Shown piece after piece: positions 38,203-49,500 of a stretch of DNA of 64,000 nucleotides. A program made the position numbers and the translations under genes. Source of the DNA: Rebecca billardiae RCC1528 (Eukaryota; Haptophyta); assembly GCA_965240325.2 (NCBI GenBank), contig OZ251225.1, positions 3,534,001-3,598,000 on the forward strand, given 5' to 3'. Below the pieces are notes generated by a model. It saw nothing but the letters and a program-made list of their open reading frames with translations. It had not been told where the DNA came from and made no database searches. Every line of letters begins with the position of its first letter. The stretch's first letter is position 1.

Positions 38203-40383
38203 GAGACCCCTTCAGGGAAATCGTGCTCGGCTGGGGTCGCGGCTGCGCTGGCGGCTGAGGTCGGACCTCAGCCGAGCCGAGGCCGGCTGAGGTCGATCTC
38301 CACATACGGGGAAAGCGCGAGATAGTAGGCGCCGCGCGCGCCGAGGCGCCTTGCGCCTCCTCGCACGTCGCACCGACGCGTGGCACGCGACTCACGCGGC
38401 TGCGCATCGGCGCTGAGGTACAAGGGTCCATCCGCGCCGATCGCGCGCGTGCGCACGCCCTTCCTCGCCGCTGCGGCAGGCGCACGCGCTTCGCGAGCCG
38501 CCATGCGTGCGCTGGGAGGCAAAAGCGCACGCGCGCGGCGAGGCACGTTGAACGCCCCAGACGCAGCGATGCGTCGTATGGCGTAGCACATGTCACACGC
38601 GTGCTCTCAGCTTCGCGTGGCGCCGCGCGTGTGCACGGTCTCGGCGGTGCGCGTCGCGCGCTTTGCGCAGCCGCCAGCACACAGCCAGCTGACCCACTTG
38701 CGCCCGGCGTCGTCGAGTGGGCTGTGCACTGCGCGCACGAGGCGTGGCGCTGCGTGCCTGGCTCGTGGATGGCATGATGCCCGCGCTCTGCGCCCCGCCT
38801 GGCGCTTGGCCAGCGATGTGTACCTCCGCGGCCAAGCTGTTCCGCGGCGTGGCAGGCGGTGCGATCGCAGGGCGCGGCCGGTTCCAGCCGCCGGCTCGCC
38901 GGCCATGCGCACCGGGACATGCGGTGCCATGTCGGCCTCGCGAGCGCGCGCGGGTGTCACGTAGTGATGCAACTGCCCCTCGGCGGCCGCAGGGCGGTCG
39001 CGGCCGCAGCCTGGCGCCCTGGGATCGCGCATGGCGGTCAGCTCATGCATCAGGCAGGCGAGCACGACAGCAGCCAGGCGCACTGTGAATCGGCCGCGGC
39101 CGTCTGCTGGTTCTAGCTCGCCTCTCGGACGAGTGACCGAGACTCGTCAGCCCACGCCATTTGGTTGTCGGTAGCAAACGGGTGGACTTCCGCTGGCGCT
39201 GCTGATGATCAATAGGCTGTCGCAGCAACATATCGTCGCCTGTTGCTAGCTGGCATCTCTCATCTGCTCAGCGAGCTCTGTGGACTGGGCCGTGCATGCC
39301 GGCATGCGACACAGTCACAGCCACAGGCATGCTGCATGGTTTTGGCAGCCATCGAGTCACAATGCGACGAATCCTGCCGCCAGACTTGACATGTGCGCTA
39401 CCTGCCCGGCAAATGGCAACGCCCCCATCTCAGAGACATGCCAAGTTGTTCTCGAGTTGCGCTGCACCTGATGACAATACCCGACCTGTGCACTTCGGCT
39501 GCTGTGCTGAGCAACACCGTAGGCCGCAACCAGCTTGTCAATCAGATCAGCAGCGGGGGACGAGATGAGCCAGGCTGCGGCCGCGACCGCCCTGCGGCCG
39601 CCGAGGGGCAGTTACATCACTACGTGACACCCGCGCGCGCTCGCGAGGCCGACATGGCACCGCATGTCCCGGTGCGCATGGCCGGCGAGCCGGCGGCTGG
39701 AACCGGCCGCGCCCTGCGATCGCACCGCCTGCCACGCCGCGGAACAGCTTGGCCGCGGAGGTACACATCGCTGGCCAAGCGCCAGGCGGGGCGCAGAGCG
39801 CGGGCATCATGCCATCCACGAGCCAGGCACGCAGCGCCACGCCTCGTGCGCGCAGTGCACAGCCCACTCGACGACGCCGGGCGCAAGTGGGTCAGCTGGC
39901 TGTGTGCTGGCGGCTGCGCAAAGCGCGCGACGCGCACCGCCGAGACCGTGCACACGCGCGGCGCCACGCGAAGCTGAGAGCACGCGTGTGACACGTGCTA
40001 CGCCATACGACGCATCGCTGCGTCTGGGGCGTTCAACGTGCCTCGCCGCGCGCGTGCGCTTTTGCCTCCCAGCGCACGCATGGCGGCTCGCGAAGCGCGT
40101 GCGCCTGCCGCAGCGGCGAGGAAGGGCGTGCGCACGCGCGCGATCGGCGCGGATGGACCCTTGTACCTCAGCGCCGATGCGCAGCCGCGTGAGTCGCGTG
40201 CCACGCGTCGGTGCGACGTGCGAGGAGGCGCAAGGCGCCTCGGCGCGCGCGGCGCCTACTATCTCGCGCTTTCCCCGTATGTGGAGATCGACCTCAGCCG
40301 GCCTCGGCTCGGCTGAGGTCCGACCTCTCAGCCGCCAGCGCAGCCGCGACCCCAGCCGAGCACGATTTCCCTGAAGGGGTCTC
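38203..40383. mobile_element. Inverted-repeat element with 813-bp arms (IR4)
   Basis: Left arm 38203-39015 and right arm 39570-40383 are inverted copies that look almost identical; a 554-bp centre separates them. The termini read GAGACCCCTTCAGGG and its reverse complement. The 5-mers TACCG at 38198-38202 and 40384-40388 flank it directly and are read as a target site duplication. The ends, the arm sequence and the duplication length all differ from FB1-FB3, so this is a different family. There is no transposase; paired short frames on the arms are mirror images and not genes. Internal small palindromes (for example GGCTGAGGTCGGACCTCAGC near 38252) add structure. The superfamily is not assigned. 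Confidence 0.85.
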
Positions 40384-40557
40384 TACCGGCACCAGATCTC
40401 GCGTCATGAGATCATAGTAGTGTCTAAAGATTACTACTGCAACCACAACTTCTTGGTTAGTCAATCAGCTTATCCGGTAAGCCGACTGCGCTCTTGATCT
40501 CGCGCCGCACGCACCTCGCCTTCCACGCTGGCACACTCAACCAACCTCGTGGCACGC

Positions 40558-43500
40558 ATGATGCTCGCGGTGGCGCTGGCCGCGCTCGGGCTCAGCGGCG
40601 CGGCGCTCAACGCCCCGGACACCACGGACGTCGTCACCTTCGACCGCGAGGCCGCTGCCGACGCACCGCTGCTCGCACTACGACAACATCGACGCATGGC
40701 CGACGCGGGCGTGGTCTTGCGCGTTCCCGTGCCGCCCGCGCCGCCGCCTGCGGCGCCCGCGCCGCCCGAGCTGCCTGCGTCGCCGTCGCCCCCGAGCCCG
40801 TCTCCGCGCCCGCGGGCGCTGGCAGCGGCGGCGGCGGCGTGCGACGCGTCACGCGGGCCGCTGTCGTGCGCCGCGCCCCCGAGCGGCAGTACGATGGGCG
40901 CGCCGAGCCTTGTGGGCAACCCGTCGGGCGAGCACGTGTATGCGCTCGAAGGCGGCACATCAGGCTGGGACGCGACGCTCGACTTATGCGGCTCAGTGTT
41001 CGACACGTACCTGCGCGTGTACGACGGCTGCCCTGACGGTGCAGGCGCGACGGAGGTCGCTGCAAACGACGACGGCGGCTGCGGCTTCACCTCATTGCTC
41101 ACCGTCGCCGTGCCCGCGGGCGCGACGTACTACGCGGTCGTCGAGGGGTTCGGGTCGAGCGAGGGCCCGTATCTGCTCACTTTGACTGGCTGCCCGCCGC
41201 CGCCACCGCCGTCGTCGCCGCCACTGCCGCCGCCGCCGCCGCCGCCGCCGCCCCTGCCGCCGCCGTCCCCGCCCCCGCCGCCGCCAACGCTGCCCGCGCC
41301 GCCCCCGCTGCCGCGGTGCGGCGACGTCTCGCTGGCTCCCGAGGACCCGCGCACGTTCTACGACCTTCTGCCCGGCTCGGCGTGCACGCGCCAGCCGTCG
41401 GACGACCGCTTCGAGTGGCTGCGGCTCGGTAGCACGGGCACGCCGGGCGAGCTGCTCGTCGAGTGGTCGTTTGTCGCCTCGAGCAGCGGCTCGCACACGG
41501 CGGACCACGGCATCAGCCTCAAGCTGCTCGTCGCGTACGGCGATGGGTCATTCGGCACGGCGCACGCGGCAGTGTACGCGCCGGCCGAGCTCGTGCTCGA
41601 CGGCAGCAACGCGGGCGCACACACGCTCACGATCCCACCCGGCGTGTGCTCTGGCGACGCTGTCGTGCGCGTGTCGCTCGAGGACAGATGGTGGCCGTCG
41701 CACGAGCTCGAGGGCGAGTGCGGCACCAGCGCGGAGGGCTCGCACTACGACAACCTCGAGGGCGCGTTTGCGATCGTCCCGCTCACGCCCACGCCCCCGC
41801 CGAGCCCGCCCACGCCGCCCACGCCGCCGCCTGCGCCGCCGAGCGCGCCGCCGCCACCCGCACCGCCGCCGGCGCCGTGCGACGCGTCACGCGGGCCGCT
41901 GTTGTGCGCAGCGCCCGCGATCGGCAACACGATCGGCGCGCCGAGCCTCGTGGGCAACCCGTCGGGCGAGCACGTGTACGCCGTCTGGGGCGGGTCGTCC
42001 GGCCTGAACGCGACGCTGGACACATGCGGCTCGTCCTTCGACACGTACCTGCGCGTGTACGACGGCTGCCCTGACGGTGCGGCGGCGACGCAGGTAGCGA
42101 CGAACGACGACGGCGGCGGCTGCGGCACCGCCTCGTTGCTCAGCGTCGCCGTGCCCGCTGGCGCGACGTACTACGCGCTCGTCGAGGGGTACTTGTCGAA
42201 CGAGGGATCGTATGTGCTCACTACGAGTGGCTGCCCGGAGCCGCCGCCATCGTCGCCGCCGGCGCCGCCAGCACCGCCCCTGCCGCCACCGTCGCTGCGG
42301 TGCGGCGACGTCTCGCTGGTGCCCGAGGACCCGCGCACGTTCAACGACCTGCTGCCCGGCTCGGCGTGCACGCGCCAGCCGTCGGACGACCGCTTCGAGT
42401 GGCTGCGGCTCGGCAGCACGGGCACTGTGGGCGAGCTGCTCGTCGAGTGGTCGTTTGTCGCCTCGAGCAGCGGCTCGCACACGGCGGACCACGGCATCAG
42501 CCTCAAGCTGCTCGTCGCGTACGGCGATGGGTCATTCGGCACGGCGCACGCGGCAGTGTACGCGCCGGCCGAGCTCGTGCTCGACGGCAGCAACGCGGGC
42601 GCACACACGCTCACGATCCCACCCGGCGTGTGCTCTGGCGACGCGGTCGTGCGCGTGTCGCTCGAGGACAGATGGTGGCCGTCGCACGAGCTCGAGGGCG
42701 AGTGCGGCACCAGCGCGGAGGGCTCACACTACGACAACCTGGAGGGCACGTTTGCGATCGTCCCGCTCACGCCCGCGCCACCACCAAGCCCGCCCACGCC
42801 GCCCACGCCGCCGCCTGCGCCGCCGAGCGCGCCGCCGCCGCCCGCACCGCCGCCGGCGCCGTGCGACGCGTCACGCGGGCCGCTGTTGTGCGCAGCGCCC
42901 GCGATCGGCAACACGATCGGCGCGCCGAGCCTCGTGGGCAACCCGTCGGGCGAGCACGTGTACGCCGTCTGGGGCGGGTCGTCCGGCCTGAACGCGACGC
43001 TGGACACATGCGGCTCGTCCTTCGACACGTACCTGCGCGTGTACGACGGCTGCCCTGACGGTGCGGCGGCGACGCAGGTAGCGACGAACGACGACGGCGG
43101 CGGCTGCGGCACCGCCTCGTTGCTCAGCGTCGCCGTGCCCGCTGGCGCGACGTACTACGCGCTCGTCGAGGGGTACTTGTCGAACGAGGGATCGTATGTG
43201 CTCACTACGAGTGGCTGCCCGGAGCCGCCGCCATCGTCGCCGCCGGCGCCGCCAGCACCGCCCCTGCCGCCACCGTCGCTGCGGTGCGGCGACGTCTCGC
43301 TGGTGCCGGAGGACCCGCGCACGTTCTACGACCTGCTGCCCGGCTCGGCGTGTACGCGCCAGCCGTCGGACGACCGCTTCGAGTGGCTGCGGCTCGGTAG
43401 CACGGGCGCTGTGGGCGAGCTGCTCGTCGAGTGGTCGTTTGTCGCCTCGAGCAGCGGCTCGCACACGGCGGACCACGGCATCAGCCTCAAGCTGCTCGTC

Positions 43501-46500
43501 GCGTACGGCGATGGGTCATTCGGCACGGCGCATGCGGCAGTGTACGCGCCGGCCGAGCTCGTGCTCGACGGCAGCAACGCGGGCGCGCACACGCTCACGA
43601 TCCCACCCGGCGTGTGCTCTGGCGACGCGGTCGTGCGCGTGTCGCTCGAGGACAGATGGGGGCCGTCGCACGAGCTAGAGGGCGAGTGCGGCACCAGCGC
43701 GGAGGGCTCACACTACGACAACCTCGAGGGCACGTTTGCGATCGTCCCGCTCACGCCCGCGCCACCGCCAAGCCCGCCCACGCCGCCCACGTCGCCGCCT
43801 GCGCCGCCTGCGCCGCCAGCGCCGGCGTGTGCCGAGGCGCGTGGGCCGCTGTCGTGCGCCGCGCCGGCGAGCGGCAGCACGGTCGGCGCGCCGGACCTCG
43901 CTGGCAACCCATCGGGCGAGCACGTGTACACCCTCGAGGGCGGGTCGTCTGGCTGGAACGTGACGCTCGACACATGCGGCTCGTCGTTCGACACGTACCT
44001 GCGAGTGTACGACGGCTGCCCAGACGGTGCGGGCGCGACGGAAGTCGCGCAAAACGACGACGGCGGCGGCTGCGGCACCACCTCGTTGCTCAGCGTCGTC
44101 GTGCCCGCCGGCGTGACGTACTACGTTCTCGTCGAGGGCTACTTGTCTAACGAGGGCTCGTATGTGCTGACGCTTGCTGGCTGCCCGAGCGGGCCCGCCC
44201 CACCGCCGCCGCCGCCACCGCCGGACGCGCCGCCAGCACCGCCGTCGCTGCCGCCGCCGCCGCCGAGCCCACCGCCGCGCCAGCCCCCGCCGCCGTCACC
44301 GCCGGCGTGCGACGCGTCGCTCGGGCTGTTGTCGTGCGCCGCGCCCGTGAGCGGCAGCACGATTGGCGCGCCGAGCCTCGTGGGCAGCGCGTCGGGCGAG
44401 CACGTGTACGCCCTCAAGGCCGGATCATCGGACTGGTACGCGACGCTCGACACGTGCGGCTCGTCATTTGACACGTACCTGCGCGTGTACTACGGCTGCC
44501 CTTACGGTTCGTCGTCGGTGATCGCTGCGAACGACGACTACGGCGACTGCGGCTCCGCCTCGTCGCTCAGCTTCTGGGCGCTCGCCGGCGCGACGTACTA
44601 CGTGGTCGTCGAGGGGGTCGAGTCGAACGAGGGCTCGTATGTGCTGACGCTCGAGGGCTGTCCAAGCCCGCCCGCGTCGCCGCCGCTGCCGCCGCCTTCC
44701 GCGCCGCCTGCGCCGCCCCCGCCGCCGCGGTGTGGCGACGTCTCGCTGGTGCCAGAGGACCCGCGCACGTTCTACGACCTTCTGCCCGGCTCGGCGTGCA
44801 CGCGCCAGCCGTCGGACGACCGCTTCGAGTGGCTGCGGCTCGGTAGCACGGGCACGCCGGGCGAGCTCCTCGTCGAGTGGTCGTTTGTCGCCTCGAGCAG
44901 CGGCTTCAACACGTATGTGCATGGCATCAGCCTCAAGCTGCTCGTCGCGTACGGCGATGAGCCGTTCGGAACGGCGCACGCGGCAGTGTACGAGTGGGCC
45001 GAGCTCGTGCTCGACGGCAGCAACGCGGGCGCGCACACGCTCGTACTCCCACCCGGCGTGTGCGCTGGCAGCGCAGTCGTGCGCGTGTCGCTTGAGGACC
45101 GCTCCGGGCCGTCGCACGAGCTCGAGGGCGAGTGCGGCACCAGCGCGGAGGGCTCGCACTACGACAACCTCGAGGGCACGTTTGAGATCGTCAGGGTCAC
45201 GCCCACGCCACCGCCGAGCCCGCCCGCGCCGCCCCCGCCGCCGCGGTGCGGCGACGTCTCGCTGGCGCCAGAGGACCCTCGCACGTTCTACGACCTGCTG
45301 CCCAACTCGGCGTGCATGCGCCAGCCGTCGGACGACCGCTTTGAGTGGCTGCGGCTCGGCAGCACGGGCACGCCGGGCGAGCTGCTCGTCGAGTGGTCGT
45401 TTGTCGCCTCGAGCAGCGGCTCGAACACGGCGGATCACGGCATCAGCTTCAAGCTGCTCGTCGCGTACGGCAACGGGTCGTTCAGCACGGCGCACGCGGC
45501 AGTGTACGCGCCGGCCGAGCTCGTGCTCGACGGCAGCAGCGCGGGCGCACACACGCTCACGATCCCACCCGGCGTGTGCTCTGGCGACGCAGTCGTGCGC
45601 GTGTCGCTTGAGGACCGCTCCGGGCCGTCGCACGAGCTCGAGGGCGAGTGCGGCACCGACGCCGACGACTTGCACTACGACAACCTGGAGGGCGCGTTTG
45701 CGATCGTCCAGCTCACGCCAGCGCCCCCGCCGAGCCCGCCCGCGCCGCCCCCGCCGCCGCCTATGCCGCCGAGCGCGCCGCCGCCGCCCGCACCGCCACC
45801 AGTGCCGCCCAGCGCACCGCCGCCACCCGCACCGCCACCGCCGGCGTGCCACGCGTTGCGCGGGCCACTGTCGTGTGCAGCGCCGGCGAGCGGCAGCACG
45901 ATCGGCGCGCCAAGCCTCGTGGGCTACCCGACGGGCGAGCACGTGTACGCCCTCAAGGCCGGTTCATCGGACTGGTACGCGACGCTCGACACGTGCGGCT
46001 CGTCGTTTGACACGACGCTTAGCGTGTACGACGGCTGCCCTGACGATGAGGGCTCTGCGGTGGTCGCGTGGAACGACGACAGCGGCGGCTTCTGCGGCAC
46101 CGCCTCTTTGCTCCACGTCGCCGTGCCTGCGGGCGCGACGTACTACGCGCTCGTCGAGGGGTTAGATTCGGAGGGCTCCTATGTGCTGACGCTGGCGGGC
46201 TGCCCGAGCGGGCCCTTCCCGCCGCCGCCGCCGCCACCGCCGCACGCGCCGCCCGCGCCGCCCGCACCGCCGCACGCGCCGCCGAGCCCGCCGCCGCCGC
46301 CAGCACCGCCGCCAGTGCCGTGTGACGCGTCACGCGGGCCGCTGTCGTGCGCCGCGCCGGCGAGCGGCAGCACGGTCGGCGCCCCGAGCCTCGTGGGCTA
46401 CCCGACGGGCGAGCACGTGTATGCCCTCGAGGGCGGATCGTCTGGCTGGGACGTGACGCTCGACACATGCGGCTCGTCGTTCGACACGTACCTGCGCGTG

Positions 46501-49500
46501 TACGACGGCTGCCCTTATGGTGCGGGCGCGACAGAGGTCGCGGCGAACGACGACGGCGACGGCTGCGGCTCCACCTCGTCGCTCAGCATCGCCGTGCCCG
46601 CGGGCGCGACGTACTACGCGCTCGTCGAGGGGTTCTTGTGGACCGAGGGCTCGTATGTGCTCACTGCTACTGGCTGCCCGAGCGGGCCCGCGCCGTCACC
46701 GCCCACGCCACCGCCGCCCGCGCCGCCAGCGCTGCCATCGTGGCCGCCGCCGCCGCCGCCGAGCCCGCCGCCGCGCCCGCCCCCGCCGCCGTCACCGCCG
46801 GCGTGCGACGCGTCGCTCGGGCTGTTGTCGTGCGCCGCGCCCGTGAGCGGCAGCACGATCGGCGCGCCGAGCCTCGTGGGCAACCCGTCTGGCGAGCACG
46901 TGTACACCCTCGAGGGCGGGTCGTCGGACTGGGACGCGACGCTCGACACGTGCGGCCCGTCATTTGACACGTACCTGCAAGTGTACGACGGCTGCCCTTA
47001 CGGTTCGTCGTTGGTGATCGCTGCGAACTACGACGGCTGCGGCTCCGGCTCGGGGCTCGGCTCGCGGCTCAGCTTCCGCGCGCTCGCCGGCGTGACGTAC
47101 TACGTGCTCGTCGAGGGGTTCGAGTCGAACGAGGGCTCGTATGTGCTGACGCTTGCGGGCTGCCCGAGCGGGCCCGCGCCGTCACCGCCCACGCCACCGC
47201 CGCCCGCACCGCCCGCGCTGCCATCGTGGCCGCCGAGCCCACCGCCGCGCCCGCCGCCGCCGCTGCCACCGCTGGCGTGCGCCGCGTCGCGCGGGCCGCT
47301 GTCGTGCGCAGCGACAGTGTTGGGCAGCACGATCGGAGCGCCGAGCCTCGTGGGCTACCCGTCGGGCGAGCACGTGTACGCTCTCGAGGGTGGGCCGTCT
47401 GGCTGGGACGCGACGATCGACACGTGCCCCTCGTCCTTCGACACGTACCTGCGCGTGTACGATGGCTGCCCTTACAGTGCGGGCGCGACAGAGGTCGCTG
47501 CGAACGACGACGGTAGCGACTGCGGCACCGCCTCGTCGCTCTTCGTCGCCGTGCCTGCTGGCGCGACGTACTACGTGCTCGTCGAGGGGTACTTGTCGAA
47601 CGAGGGCGAGTACGTGCTTGGCGCGACTGGCTGCCCTCCGCCGCAGCCACCGTCGTCGCCGCCGCCGCCGCCAGCGCCGCCCGTGCCACCGCCGTCGCTG
47701 CGGTGCGGCGACGTCTCGCTGGTGCCCGAGGACCCGCGCACGTTCTACGACCTGCTGCCCGGCTCGGCGTGCACGCGCCAGCCGTCGGACGACCGCTTCG
47801 AGTGGCTGCGGCTCGGCAGCACGGGCACGCCGGGCGAGCTGCTCGTCGAGTGGTCGTTTGTCGCCTCAAGCAGCGGCTTCAACACTGCGACGCGCGGCAT
47901 CAGCTTCAAGCTGCTCGTCGCGTACGGCGACGGGCCGTTCGGCACGGCGCACGCGAAAGTGTACGAGCCAGCCGAGCTCGTGCTCGACGGCAGCAACGCG
48001 GGTGCGCACACGCTCACGATCCCACCCGGCGTGTGCTCTGGCGACGCGGTCGTGCGCGTGTCGCTCGAGGACAGATGGGGGCCGTCGCACGAGCTCGAGG
48101 GCGAGTGCGGCACCAACGCCGAGGGCTCGCACTACGACAACCTCGAGGGCACGTTTGAGATCGCCCGGGTCACGCCCGCGCCGCCGCCGAGCCCGCCCAC
48201 GCCGCCCACGCCGCCGCCTGCGCCGCCGAGCGCGCCGCCGCCGCCAGCACCGCCGCCAGTGCAGTGCGACGCGTCACGCGGGCCGCTGTCGTGCGCCGCG
48301 CCGGCGAGCGGCAGCACGGTCGGAGCGCCGAGCCTCGTGGGCAGCACGTCCGGCGAGCACGTGTACGCCCTCGAGGGCGGGTCGTCTGGCTGGGACGCGA
48401 CGCTCCACACGTGCGGCTCGTCCTTCGACACGTACCTGCGCGTGTACGATGGCTGCCCTGACGGTGCGGCGGCGACGCAGGTCGCGACGAACGACGACGG
48501 CGGCGGGTGCGGCTCCACCTCGTCGCTCAGCATCGCCGTGCCCGCGGGCGCGACGTACTACGTTCTCGTCGAGGGGTTCTTGTCAAACGAGGGCTCGTAT
48601 GTGCTGACGCTCGTTGGCTGCCTGAGCCCGCCCGCGCCGCCGCCGCCCACGCCACCGCCTTTCGCGCCGCCCGCACTACCGCCGCAGCCGCCGCCGCCGC
48701 CGAGCCCGTCGCCGGGCCCGCCGCCTTCTCCGCTGCCACCGCCGGCGTGCGCCGCGTCGCGCGGACTGCTGTCGTGCGCAGCGCCCGTGAGCGGCGACAC
48801 TTGGGGCGAGCAGAGCCTCCTGGGCAACCCATCGGGCGAGCACGTGTACGCCCTCGAGGGCGGGCCATCGGACTGGTACGCGACGCTCGACACGTGCGGC
48901 TCGTCGTTTAACACCTTCCTGATCGTGTACGACCGTTGCCCTTACGATGAGGGGGCGTATCAGGTTGCGAACGACCTGACCTGTGCGCTGGGCGTCACCG
49001 TGCCCGCCGGCGTGACGTACTACGTGCTCGTCGAGGGGTTCGGGTATAACCAGGGCGTGTACGTGCTCTCTGTGACTGGCTGCCCGCCACCGCTGCCGCC
49101 GTCACCGCCCGCGCCTCCATCCAGCCCTCTTGCGCCGCCGCCGCGCCCCCCGCCGCGCTCTCCGCCGCCCGCGCCGCCCGCGCCGCCCGCGCCGCCGCCC
49201 GAGCCGCCAAGCGCGCCGCCGCCGCCTGCACCGCCACCGCCTTCATGCGCCGTGTCGCGCGGGCCGCTGCCGTGCGCCGCCGACACAAGCGGCAGCACGA
49301 TCGGCGCGCCGAGCCTCGTGGGCTACCCGTCTGGCGAGCACGTGTACGCCCTCGCGGGCGGCATATCGGGCCTGAGCGCGACGCTTGGCACGTGCGGCTC
49401 GTTCATATACACGTACCTGCGCGTGTACGACGGCTGCCCTGACGGTGAGGGCGCGACTGAGGTCGCTGCGACGTACACCGGCGGCTTGTGTTTCGCGGAC

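Noticed and set aside
38380-40204. Paired short frames on both arms of the 38-40 kb element
   Set aside because: They are mirror images from the inverted arms and encode nothing recognisable.
40549-40557. GTG start of the giant surface-protein frame
   Set aside because: A nuclear eukaryotic gene is expected to start at ATG; the ATG at 40558 opens the signal peptide directly.
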